Source: Pseudoxanthomonas sp. YR558 (GTDB lineage: Bacteria > Pseudomonadota > Gammaproteobacteria > Xanthomonadales > Xanthomonadaceae). From it: a stretch of DNA of 64,000 nt. The stretch is from assembly GCF_900116385.1 (NCBI RefSeq), contig NZ_FPCI01000002.1, positions 310,001-374,000 on the forward strand, given 5' to 3'. Made by a program: the position numbers and the translations under genes. Every line of letters starts with the position of its first letter. The first letter of the stretch is position 1. Below are positions 27,416 through 35,558 of this stretch, piece after piece. Below the pieces are notes generated by a model. The model did not search any database and was not told the origin of the DNA. It saw only the letters and a program-made list of their open reading frames with translations.

Positions 27416-27906
27416 CAGGCGCCCCCGTGGTCCGACGCGCGCGGGTCGTGCGCGGTGCCGGCGGCGGGCGGGTCGTCGTCGATCGCCGCGTCCTCGTCGA
27501 ACAGCCCCAGCTTCGACAGCTGCCGCCGCGTGGCGTGCATGCCGGTGTAGTCGAAGTAGCGGCCCACCTTCCACACCGCGAACGCGGTGATGGCCAGGCT
27601 CAGCAGCGCGGCGATCGACAACGACTGGAACCACGACAAACCGAAGCGCTGCATCAGCGCGATCAGCGCGCCGGTCACCAGCAGCCAGGCCGATGCACCG
27701 AACACGATCGCGATGCCAGCCCAGGCAAGACCTCGGCCAAACGCGCTGCGCGCCAGCGCGAAGTCGGCCGACACCAATCCGCGCAGCGCGCGACCGGTGT
27801 CTTTCGCCGAACCGTACGCAGCACGGCCCGCCGCACCGACCTCTTTCAGGGTGTCGGCGAGGTCGGGCGGTGCGGGTGCGTCGGTGTCGCGGGGCGCGTC
27901 GGACAC
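27415..27906 (-). CDS. YqjE-like phage-holin-family membrane protein
   Basis: 163 residues with a two-helix hairpin (about residues 60-130: GLAWAGIAIVFGASAWLLVT and LSIAALLSLAITAFAVWKVG) typical of the YqjE / 'phage holin family' domain. GTG start ten bases after the DUF883 stop; an acidic Pro-rich N-terminus and polar C-terminus flank the helices. Co-operonic with the YqjD-like and YqjK-position genes; such triads are membrane proteins induced in stationary phase or osmotic stress. Confidence 0.78.
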   Translation of the reverse strand: MSDAPRDTDAPAPPDLADTLKEVGAAGRAAYGSAKDTGRALRGLVSADFALARSAFGRGLAWAGIAIVFGASAWLLVTGALIALMQRFGLSWFQSLSIAALLSLAITAFAVWKVGRYFDYTGMHATRRQLSKLGLFDEDAAIDDDPPAAGTAHDPRASDHGGA

Positions 27907-27916
27907 GCGGCGGGGC

Positions 27917-28285
27917 TTACTTGTCGCCGCCGCTGCGCGCCAGCTTGGCGATGATCCAGCCAGCGGCGAAGGCGACGCCGAACGAGGCCAGCGGACGTTC
28001 GCGGATCAGGTCGGCGGCGCTGTCGATCAGGTCGCGGCCCTTGTCCATCAGCGCATCGACCTGCTCGCGCGCGGCGCCGCCACCGGCTTCGGCCGCGGCG
28101 ATGCCGGACAGCGCGCTGTCGGCCAGTTCGGATTTGACGTTCGCCTTGCCCAGGCGCAGCTCGTCGCCCGCGGCGCTGGCGGCACCCTTGATCGCTTCGC
28201 CAGCGGCGGCCGCGGCGGAGGCGAGGTGCGAACCGGCTTCGCCCAGGTTGGACTTCAATGCATCGGTATTCGTCGGCATGGTCAT
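27917..28285 (-). CDS. DUF883/YqjD/ElaB-like membrane-anchored ribosome-binding-type protein
   Basis: 122 residues: long amphipathic Ala-rich helix (residues about 10-90) followed by a C-terminal GxxxG-like membrane helix (PLASFGVAFAAGWIIAKLAR), the YqjD/ElaB/YgaM layout. In E. coli these bind stalled ribosomes at the membrane in stationary phase. AGGAG lies upstream of the ATG. First gene of the yqjD-yqjE-yqjK-like operon. Confidence 0.85.
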   Translation of the reverse strand: MTMPTNTDALKSNLGEAGSHLASAAAAAGEAIKGAASAAGDELRLGKANVKSELADSALSGIAAAEAGGGAAREQVDALMDKGRDLIDSAADLIRERPLASFGVAFAAGWIIAKLARSGGDK

Positions 28286-28365
28286 CAGGTGCTCCTGCGG
28301 GCGGGGGATGGGGCCACTCTAATGCACGGCGGTGAACGGGCTGTTATCCCGTCCACCGCGCGCGA

Positions 28366-29841
28366 TTACTGCATCAGCACGCGACCGGTGCCGCGTCCGC
28401 GCAGGATCTGCAGCACCAGCTGCGGCGGCGAGCGCTCGAAGGTCGCGCGGAAGCCGGGCAGGTCGCCGAATTCGCCACTGCTGCTGGCCACGATCACGTC
28501 GCCCGGACGCAGACCGCTCTTCCATGCGCGGCTGTCGCGCGCCACGTTGCTGACCTGCACGCCGCCGTTGGCGCCCTGGCTGCGCAGCACCTGTCGCGCG
28601 GATTCGTCCAGTTCCTTCAGCGTCGCGCCGGTCAGGCGCGCGTCGATCGTCGTGCCGTCGGCCGAGCGCGCGCCTTCCTTCAGTGCCACGTTGAGCTGCA
28701 CCGGCTTGCCGTCGCGGCGCACGTCCAGCGCCACGCGCGTGCCGACCGGCTGCAAGCCTTCGAAGTTGTGCAGTGCCGCGCGGTTGTCGATGCGCTGGCC
28801 GTTGGCGGTGGTCACCACGTCGCCGGGCTGCAGGCCGGCGGTGGCCGCGGCCGAGCCGGGATACACGCGGGTGACCAGCGCGCCGCGCGGCGCGTCCAGG
28901 CCCAGGCCGCGCGCGGTGCGCTCGTCCACGTCCTGCGATTCCACGCCGAAGGTGCCGCGCTTGACCACGCCGCCGTTGGCGATCAGCTGCTCCATGATCC
29001 CGCGCGCCATGTTGATCGGGATCGCGAAGCCCAGGCCGATGTTGCCGGCCATGCTGCCGCGCGGGTTGAAGCTGGCGGTGTTGATGCCCACCAGCCGGCC
29101 CTGCAGGTCGACCAGCGCGCCGCCGGAGTTGCCCGGGTTGATCGAGGCGTCGGTCTGGATGAAGTTCTGGTAGCCCGCCACCGGGATGCCGCTGCGGCCC
29201 ACCGCCGAGACGATGCCCGAGGTGACCGTCTGGCCCAGTCCGTACGGGTTGCCCATCGCCACCACGAAGTCGCCCACCTGCAGCTGGTCGCTGTCGGCCA
29301 TCTGCACCGCGGTCAGGCCCTGGGTGGGGATGCGGATCAGCGCCACGTCGGTGTCCGGGTCGGAGCCGATGAACTCGGCTTCCACCTGGCGGCCGTCGCT
29401 GAGGGTCACCGACACGCCGTCGGCGTTCTCCACCACGTGGTGGTTGGTCAGCACGTAGCCGCGCACCGCATCGACGATCACGCCCGAGCCCAGCGCGCGT
29501 TCCACCCGCTCGCGCGGCATGTCCGGGATGCCGAAGATCCGGCGGAACACCGGGTCGTCGCCGAACGGCCCCAGCGGGCTGGCCACCCGCACGGTCTGGC
29601 GGCTGTACACGCTGACCACTGCCGGGGTGACCCGCTTGAGCATCGGCGCCAGCGAGGGCAGCACCTGGCCATCGACGGCGGTGGGCAGGGCGGCGGCGGC
29701 CGGGACCGCGGCGGCGGCGCTGGGGGCGGCCTGGGCCGGCTGCTGCAGCAGTTCGTTGAGGCCGGTGGCGGCGAAACCGCCGAAGGCGGCGGCAGCGGTC
29801 AGGGCGATCAGGGTCGGGAGCGGGCGCATCGCGTTCTTCAT
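28366..29841 (-). CDS. DegP/DegQ-family periplasmic serine protease
   Basis: 491 residues. Signal peptide (about 1-40), trypsin-like domain and two PDZ domains (about 300-385 and 410-485). The catalytic triad is complete: H135 in TNHHVVENA, Asp in DTDVALI (about 165), S239 in NPGNSGGAL. A phenylalanine-rich LA-loop (PVFRRIFGIP) is present, as in DegP/Q. Degrades or refolds damaged periplasmic proteins; with Prc it gives the window two envelope proteases. Monocistronic. Confidence 0.93.
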   Translation of the reverse strand: MKNAMRPLPTLIALTAAAAFGGFAATGLNELLQQPAQAAPSAAAAVPAAAALPTAVDGQVLPSLAPMLKRVTPAVVSVYSRQTVRVASPLGPFGDDPVFRRIFGIPDMPRERVERALGSGVIVDAVRGYVLTNHHVVENADGVSVTLSDGRQVEAEFIGSDPDTDVALIRIPTQGLTAVQMADSDQLQVGDFVVAMGNPYGLGQTVTSGIVSAVGRSGIPVAGYQNFIQTDASINPGNSGGALVDLQGRLVGINTASFNPRGSMAGNIGLGFAIPINMARGIMEQLIANGGVVKRGTFGVESQDVDERTARGLGLDAPRGALVTRVYPGSAAATAGLQPGDVVTTANGQRIDNRAALHNFEGLQPVGTRVALDVRRDGKPVQLNVALKEGARSADGTTIDARLTGATLKELDESARQVLRSQGANGGVQVSNVARDSRAWKSGLRPGDVIVASSSGEFGDLPGFRATFERSPPQLVLQILRGRGTGRVLMQ

Positions 29842-30390
29842 GGTCGGTCGGCGGGTCGTCGCATAGATAAGGAAGGAGGGGCCAGGCCCGCACGGGGCGG
29901 GGAGGCGAACCTGAATGAGTCTGCTCAGAGACCCCTAAACCGGCAATGAAGTTCGGGTCGGCGTGGCCCCCTGGCCGGCGTCATGACGTGATGACGGACG
30001 GTGCCTTGGCGTCACCGGAATGTCATGTCAATCCGGTTGACAGAGGTCACACCCGGGCGTAGTTTGCATGCCTCGTGTGGACACAATATGTTGCGGTCCA
30101 GCACGTGGCGGACCCAAGCGATGGTGTTTTCAGGCGGTTTTGCTTGGGAATTCGGGCGCCTTTGGGGATTGGCGCATGAGGGCGAGGGAAGCAGTGGGCG
30201 ACACGGCGATTTCCAGGTCGGTGGTACGGCCCACTTCCACAATCCGGCAACCCGGGCGGCGCCTCCTGAGCGACTGCCTGCGCCGCCGTCCCCGTCGTCC
30301 GGGTCCGCGTTGAGATACAGGGGGTGGGCCCGGCGCCCACCCGGCACAGCCATTACGGGTTCCAGTCGTTTTTAGGAGAACAACAAAACC
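29842..30390 (+). promoter_or_regulatory. Long gene-free leader/promoter region of nrdJ
   Basis: 549 bases without a credible gene, between the divergent DegP-like gene and nrdJ. It holds a promoter candidate (TTGACA 30037-30042, 17-base spacer, TAGTTT 30060-30065) and a NrdR-box-like site at 30081-30096; a GC-rich hairpin (GGTGGGC/GCCCACC, near 30325-30345) lies before AGGAGA and the start. About 320 bases of untranslated leader would result. No B12-box or cobalamin riboswitch consensus could be recognised by eye. Confidence 0.45.
30081..30096 (+). promoter_or_regulatory. NrdR-box-like operator
   Basis: ACACAATATGTTGCGG matches 13 of 16 positions of the NrdR consensus ACACWATATATWGTGT. It lies just downstream of the predicted transcription start (about +10), a good site for NrdR repression of ribonucleotide reductase. 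NrdR boxes usually occur in pairs; a clear second box was not found. Confidence 0.55.
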
Positions 30391-32541
30391 ATGAGTACGG
30401 TGCGCCTCGAGGCGATCAAGACGGAACAGCCCACCCTGATCCCCATGCAACCGGCGTCCCAGGACATCTGGGACAAGAAGTACCGGCTGAAGACCAAGCA
30501 GGGCGAGGCCCTCGACGCCGACATCGACGGCACCTACCAGCGCGTGGCCCGCGCCCTGGCCGACGCCGAAGCGACCCCGGAGAAGCGTGCCTACTGGTAC
30601 GAGCGCTTCGTGTGGGCGCTGCGCCGCGGCGCCATCCCGGCCGGCCGCATCACCTCCAACGCCGGCGCCCAGCAGCACAAGCCGGCCACCAGCACGATCA
30701 ACTGCACCGTCTCCGGCACCATCGAAGACTCGATGGACGGCATCCTGGACAAGGTCCACGAAGCGGGCCTCACCCTGAAGGCCGGCTGCGGCATCGGCTA
30801 TGAGTTCAGCACGCTGCGCCCGAAGGGCGCCTTCGTCGCCGGCGCCGGTGCGTACACCTCCGGCCCGATGTCCTTCATGGATATCTACGACAAGATGTGC
30901 TTCACCGTCTCCAGCGCCGGCGGCCGCCGCGGCGCGCAGATGGGCACGTTCGAGATCTCGCACCCGGACGTGAAGGACTTCATCCGCGCCAAGCGCGAAG
31001 ACGGCCGCCTGCGTCAGTTCAATCTCTCGCTGCTGATCACCGACGGCTTTATGGAAGCCGTGGACACCGACGCCGACTGGCCGCTGGTGTTCCCGGTGAA
31101 CATCAAGGAGAAGGGCGACATCGACGTCGAGGACGCCGCCCAGGTCGTCTGGCGCGAGTGGCCCACCCACAAGAACTACATCGTCCGCGACGACGGCCTG
31201 GTGGCCTGCAAGATCTACGGCCACATCCGTGCCCGCCACCTGTGGGACATGATCATGGTCTCGACGTACGACTACGCCGAGCCGGGCTTCATCCTGATCG
31301 ACCGCGTCAACGAGATGAACAACAACTGGTGGTGCGAGACCATCCGCGCGACCAACCCGTGCGGCGAGCAGCCGCTGCCGCCTTACGGCGCCTGCCTGCT
31401 GGGCTCGGTCAACCTGACCACCTTCGTGCGCGATCCCTTCACCGACCAGGCGCGGTTCGACTGGGAGGAATACAAGGAAGTCGTGCGCGTGTTCACCCGC
31501 ATGCTCGACAACGTGGTCGAAGTGAACGGCCTGCCGCTGCCGCAGCAGCAGGCGGAGATCCTGCGCAAGCGTCGCCACGGCATGGGCTTCCTGGGCCTGG
31601 GCAGCACGCTGACCATGCTCAAGCACAAGTACGGCAGCGCCGAATCCTGCGAGTTCACCGAAGCCATCGCCCGCGAAATGGCCGTGGCCGGCTGGGAAAT
31701 GGGCCTGGCCCTGGCGAAGGAAAAGGGCGCCGCCCCGATCATGGACGAGCTGTTCACCGTCACCGCCGCTATGCTGCGCCAGCGCCCGGAAATGGCGAAG
31801 GACGGCTGGAAGGCCGGCCAGGAAATTCCCGGCAAGGTCCTGCACGCCAAGTACAGCCGCTACATGCAGCGCGTGGCCGAAGTGGCCCCGGACCTGGTGG
31901 ACGAGCTGGCCGAAGTCGGCAGCCGCTTCACCCACCACAGCTCCATCGCGCCCACCGGCACCATCAGCCTGTCGCTGGCCAACAACGCCTCCAACGGCAT
32001 CGAGCCCTCGTTCGCGCACCACTACAGCCGCAACGTGATCCGCGAAGGCAAGAAGTCGAAGGAAAAGGTCGACGTCTACTCCTACGAGCTGCTGGCCTAC
32101 CGCGAGCTGGTCAACGCCAACGCCATGCCGTTCTCGGACGATCCGGAAGCCAAGCTGCCCGATTACTTCATCGCCGCCGACGACATCAGCCCGAAGGAGC
32201 ACGTCGACGTGCAGGCCGCCGCGCAGCGCTGGGTGGACAGCTCCATCTCCAAGACCGCCAACGTGCCCACGGACTACCCGTACGAGCAGTTCAAGGACAT
32301 CTACCGCTACGCCCACCAGCAGGGCCTGAAGGGGTGCACCACGTTCCGCTTCAACCCGGCCGCCTTCCAGGGCGTGCTGGTGAAGGAAGCCGACCTGGAG
32401 AACACCACCTACCGCTTCGAGCTGGACGACGGCAGCGTCATCGAGGTCAAGGGCAACGAGCAGATCGAGTACGACGGCGAGATGCACACCGCCGCCAACC
32501 TGTTCGATGCGTTGAAGGAAGGCTATTACGGCAAGTTCTGA
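30391..32541 (+). CDS. nrdJ: Adenosylcobalamin-dependent ribonucleotide reductase, catalytic part (NrdJa)
   Basis: Class II ribonucleotide reductase; makes deoxyribonucleotides with or without oxygen using B12. 716 residues. Visible active-site elements: substrate cysteine region TSTINCTVSG, thiyl-radical C324 in TNPCGEQPLPP, the phosphate-binding APTGTISL, and B12-domain helices. The C-terminal redox CxxC tail and TSCPD domain are not in this protein but in the NrdJb gene 844 bases downstream, as in the split NrdJa/NrdJb of Pseudomonas. TTTTAGGAGA precedes the ATG. No nrdAB or nrdD in the window. Probably NrdR-controlled. Confidence 0.95.
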   Translation: MSTVRLEAIKTEQPTLIPMQPASQDIWDKKYRLKTKQGEALDADIDGTYQRVARALADAEATPEKRAYWYERFVWALRRGAIPAGRITSNAGAQQHKPATSTINCTVSGTIEDSMDGILDKVHEAGLTLKAGCGIGYEFSTLRPKGAFVAGAGAYTSGPMSFMDIYDKMCFTVSSAGGRRGAQMGTFEISHPDVKDFIRAKREDGRLRQFNLSLLITDGFMEAVDTDADWPLVFPVNIKEKGDIDVEDAAQVVWREWPTHKNYIVRDDGLVACKIYGHIRARHLWDMIMVSTYDYAEPGFILIDRVNEMNNNWWCETIRATNPCGEQPLPPYGACLLGSVNLTTFVRDPFTDQARFDWEEYKEVVRVFTRMLDNVVEVNGLPLPQQQAEILRKRRHGMGFLGLGSTLTMLKHKYGSAESCEFTEAIAREMAVAGWEMGLALAKEKGAAPIMDELFTVTAAMLRQRPEMAKDGWKAGQEIPGKVLHAKYSRYMQRVAEVAPDLVDELAEVGSRFTHHSSIAPTGTISLSLANNASNGIEPSFAHHYSRNVIREGKKSKEKVDVYSYELLAYRELVNANAMPFSDDPEAKLPDYFIAADDISPKEHVDVQAAAQRWVDSSISKTANVPTDYPYEQFKDIYRYAHQQGLKGCTTFRFNPAAFQGVLVKEADLENTTYRFELDDGSVIEVKGNEQIEYDGEMHTAANLFDALKEGYYGKF

Positions 32542-32557
32542 CCGGCGCCTCGCCGGT
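32541..32557 (+). terminator. Short hairpin after nrdJa
   Basis: ACCGGCG/CGCCGGT with a three-base loop starting on the last base of the stop codon. No T-run; it may be an mRNA stability or partial-termination element. Confidence 0.35.
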
Positions 32558-32685
32558 CCGCGTCCCCTCGCCGCAGGTCGGCGGGGGGAAAGTTGAACCA
32601 CCGATTCATCCGCTTCACCGTTCCACCCCGCGCCATCGGGTATAGCATCGGCAGCGTCAACCAACCTCGCCCACAGGAGGGCAAC

Positions 32686-33261
32686 ATGAGCAACGGTAAT
32701 GGTGTCACCGCGACGCTTTCCGGCGCCGCCGAAAGCGTGAAGGACAAGGCCGTGGAAATCGGCGAGGCCGTCGCCGCCACCGCCAGCGCGACCGTCACCA
32801 AGGCGAAGAAAGCCGCGAAGAAAGCCAAGAAGACGGTGACCGCCGACATCGCCAAGGCGAAGAAGGCCGTGGCCAAGCGCACCGACAAGGCCGCCAAGGC
32901 AGTGAAGAAGACCGTCGCCAAGGCGAAGAAGAAGCTGGCCGCCGCCAGCACCGCCGCCAAGGCCGAAGCCGCCAGCCTGCAGAAGAAGGTCACCGGCAAG
33001 AAGCCCGCCAAGAAGGCAGCGAAGAAGGCAGCGAAGAAGGCCACCAAGAAGACGGCCGCCAAGAAGGCGGTGAAGAAGGTCGCCAAGAAGGCCGCCGCCA
33101 AGAAGGCGCCGGCGAAGAAGGCCGCCAAGAAAGCCGTGAAGAAGGTCGCCCGCAAGGCGCCCGCGAAGAAGGTGGCGAAGAAAGCCGCCCCGAAGAAAGC
33201 GGCCAAGAAGGCCGTGAAGAAAGCCCCGAAGAAAGCTGCGAAAAAAGCAGCCCGTAAGTAA
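32686..33261 (+). CDS. Histone H1-like Lys/Ala-rich protein
   Basis: 191 residues. Residues 1-40 are mildly acidic and helical; residues 40-191 are a low-complexity tail of K/A with repeated AAKKA, KKAVKKV and PAKKA motifs, as in AlgP/HupN-type bacterial histone H1 homologues. Binds DNA non-specifically. CAGGAGG precedes the ATG. It sits between NrdJa and NrdJb, and all three read the same way. Its biased composition creates a large open antisense frame that is not a gene. Confidence 0.9.
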   Translation: MSNGNGVTATLSGAAESVKDKAVEIGEAVAATASATVTKAKKAAKKAKKTVTADIAKAKKAVAKRTDKAAKAVKKTVAKAKKKLAAASTAAKAEAASLQKKVTGKKPAKKAAKKAAKKATKKTAAKKAVKKVAKKAAAKKAPAKKAAKKAVKKVARKAPAKKVAKKAAPKKAAKKAVKKAPKKAAKKAARK

Positions 33262-33280
33262 GACCTGATGCTTCACCCCA

Positions 33281-33302
33281 CCTCCCCCGGATCCGGGGGA
33301 GG
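33281..33302. repeat. 22-bp perfect palindrome between the histone-like gene and nrdJb
   Basis: CCTCCCCCGGA and its exact complement, centred on a GGATCC site, 20 bases after the histone-like stop. GC-rich, REP-like; dispersed copies of this CCTCCCCCGGATCCGGGGGAG type occur in Xanthomonadaceae, so a terminator role is not certain. Confidence 0.6.
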
Positions 33303-33385
33303 GTTGGGGCGGGAGCCGGCCCGGAAGGCCATCGCCCCGCCCGTCGTCGTCACCATCAACAAGACAAGAACAGGATTCCCCCGTC

Positions 33386-34186
33386 ATGGCCGTCAAGATC
33401 GACAAGAAAATCAAGGGCTACAGCGTGCTCACCCCGGAAGACAAGGCGCGCGAAGCCGCAGCGCCGGTCGCCACCGCGTCGGTGCCGCGCGAGACGGTAG
33501 AAAAGGAAACCCCGCAGGACAACATCATCCAGATGCACGAGCGCATCGAGCGCCCGGAAGTCCTGATCGGCAGCACCTACAAGATCAAGTCGCCGCTGGT
33601 GGAGCACGCCATGTACGTGACCATCAACGACATCGTGCTCAACGCCGGCACGGAGCACGAGCTGCGCCGTCCGTTCGAGATCTTCGTCAACAGCAAGTCC
33701 ATGGAGCACTTCCAGTGGATCGTCGCGCTGACGCGCATCATGTCGGCGGTGTTCCGCAAGGGCGGCGACGTGACGTTCCTGGTGGACGAGATGAAGGCCG
33801 TGTTCGATCCGCGCGGTGGCTACTTCAAGGCCGGTGGCGTGTACATGCCGTCGCTGGTGGCCGAGCTGGGCGCCATCGTCGAAGAGCACATGAAGTCGAT
33901 CGGTCTGATCCACGACCCGGAAATGAGCGCCCACCAGCGCGCCATCCTGGCCGAGAAGCGCAAGCAGTACGAAGACCGCGCAAAAAAAAACTTTGACGTA
34001 AGCGAAACCGTGACCGCCGCACCGGCCGCACCCGCCCAGGGCGCCGCCGAGGACATCGCCGTCACCGGCGATGGCGCCAGCTTCCCGCCTTCCGCCACCC
34101 TCTGCCACAAGTGCAGCACCAAGGCCCTCGTCATCATGGACGGGTGCGCGACGTGTTTGAACTGTGGGTATTCGAAGTGCGGGTAG
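33386..34186 (+). CDS. Ribonucleotide reductase NrdJb (TSCPD / C-terminal redox subunit)
   Basis: 266 residues. Residues about 40-190 resemble the TSCPD domain; the C-terminus carries CHKCSTKA...CATCLNCGYSKCG, a zinc-type ribbon and the terminal cysteines that re-reduce the NrdJa active site. Works with NrdJa as the separate C-terminal half of class II reductase. Starts 124 bases after the histone-like gene, with a palindrome in between. GC content and codon use match the upstream genes; the drop in GC begins just after it. Confidence 0.9.
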   Translation: MAVKIDKKIKGYSVLTPEDKAREAAAPVATASVPRETVEKETPQDNIIQMHERIERPEVLIGSTYKIKSPLVEHAMYVTINDIVLNAGTEHELRRPFEIFVNSKSMEHFQWIVALTRIMSAVFRKGGDVTFLVDEMKAVFDPRGGYFKAGGVYMPSLVAELGAIVEEHMKSIGLIHDPEMSAHQRAILAEKRKQYEDRAKKNFDVSETVTAAPAAPAQGAAEDIAVTGDGASFPPSATLCHKCSTKALVIMDGCATCLNCGYSKCG

Positions 34187-34252
34187 GCGTGTGCCTGAAC
34201 AAGCATCGAGTTGACCTGGTCGCATTGATCAACCTTCAAGGAAGGAAGTTGA

Positions 34253-35314
34253 ATGGCTCGTCCACGTGTTTTCGTCAGCTCCACCTACTTTGACCTCAAG
34301 CACATACGAGCGTCGCTAGATGTGTTCATTCAGTCACTAGGGTACGAGTCGGTTCTCTCCGAGAAGGGTGACATTGCGTACTCACATGATCGTCCTCTTG
34401 ATCAGTCTTGTTACAGAGAGGCTGAGGCCGCCGATATGTTTGTGTTGATAGTCGGCGGTAGGTATGGAAGTGAGGTCGGCGACGGCAAGCGGCCAAAAAG
34501 CAGGACGTTTTTTGATCGCTACGAGAGCATCACGAAAACCGAGTACGAGACAGCGGTCGGTCGCGACATGCCGATCTATATTTTTGTTGAGGCTGGCGTG
34601 TACGCGGAGTACATGACGTATCAGCGAAATAAAGATAACGAAAAGATAAACTACGCGCACGTCGATTCGGTAAACATCTTTCGGCTGATTGAAGAGGTGC
34701 TTTCGAAGCCGAGAAACAATCCAGTAAAGACTTTCGAGAAGTACGGCGACATTGAGGCTTGGTTGCGGGAGCAATGGGCGGGGCTTTTTCGGGAGCTTCT
34801 GAATAGCAAGTCGAGTGAGCAGCAGCTCAATGCATTGAGCGCACAAGTCGGGCAGTTGGCTGAAGTAAATGAGACGCTTAGAAAGTATCTTGAGGCAGTC
34901 GTTTCCGAGACAGTTCAAAATTCGACCGTACTGATCTCGTCCGAGCAGCGTCGCCTGCACGATGCGAAAGTCCTTGACTCAGTTAGGGCTAATCGCTGGT
35001 TCAGACACTTGAATGACGTTTCTACTATTGACGTGGAAAGATTTGTCGAAGTTACAAGGCTGGCGACGTCGATCGACGAGTATTGTGAAGCCTTGGAGAA
35101 GGTGACGGGGAAGGAGGACCTCGCCGCTGAGCTGGCCTCAACGCTGATGATCGAGCTTGCTCAGCTCGACTTGAATGAGATCCGCAGGTTGCTTGGGGTT
35201 GCAGAGTTCTTGTTTGATGATGACCTCGAGGAGTTGGTCGCTAGTGCTCCTCTCCTTGATGCCCCTAAATCACCCAGATCGTCGAGATCCCGAAAGGCCG
35301 GAAAGCCCGACTAG
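34253..35314 (+). CDS. DUF4062-domain protein
   Basis: 353 residues. The N-terminal DUF4062 domain (about 3-110) is recognised by RVFVSSTYFDLKHIR and SYREAE/CYREAEAADMFVLIVGGRYG; the fold is TIR/MTH538-like and nucleotide- or ligand-binding roles are presumed. A helical C-terminal half (165-330) has a coiled coil about 185-225 (QQLNALSAQVGQLAEVNETL). GC falls sharply here (about 52%), a sign of horizontal acquisition. AAGGAAGGAAG precedes the ATG. DUF4062 proteins often sit in defence or signalling islands; the ATPase/HNH pair follows after 244 bases. Confidence 0.85.
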   Translation: MARPRVFVSSTYFDLKHIRASLDVFIQSLGYESVLSEKGDIAYSHDRPLDQSCYREAEAADMFVLIVGGRYGSEVGDGKRPKSRTFFDRYESITKTEYETAVGRDMPIYIFVEAGVYAEYMTYQRNKDNEKINYAHVDSVNIFRLIEEVLSKPRNNPVKTFEKYGDIEAWLREQWAGLFRELLNSKSSEQQLNALSAQVGQLAEVNETLRKYLEAVVSETVQNSTVLISSEQRRLHDAKVLDSVRANRWFRHLNDVSTIDVERFVEVTRLATSIDEYCEALEKVTGKEDLAAELASTLMIELAQLDLNEIRRLLGVAEFLFDDDLEELVASAPLLDAPKSPRSSRSRKAGKPD

Positions 35315-35558
35315 ACAGACGACTGGAGAGCCGCGGCTAGCTAGAGTTAGCGCCAATCCGTCGAGTAGGAGGGGCAAGCTATTCTCGGGCCATTCTGTAA
35401 ATCACGCTTGCCGACCGTTCTGCCATCTTCTTGCTGTAATCGACCATTCCGGCCTTCCTTGCCTGTAGTCACATGAGTCTTGGACAACCGCTTAGTGGGC
35501 GGTCTAACGTCAGCGCAACCCCAACAGCTTGCCCCCGCCATCACACAGGCTCGCTCTC

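Noticed and set aside
29842..30390. Cobalamin riboswitch upstream of nrdJ
   Set aside because: No B12-box or characteristic junction was recognised by eye; a NrdR-box-like site fits better.
30130..33414. Open minus-strand frame of about 1090 codons
   Set aside because: It lies wholly opposite nrdJa and the Lys/Ala-rich gene; its GC-biased composition (Leu/Gly/Arg runs) and lack of motifs show it is the antisense shadow of real genes.
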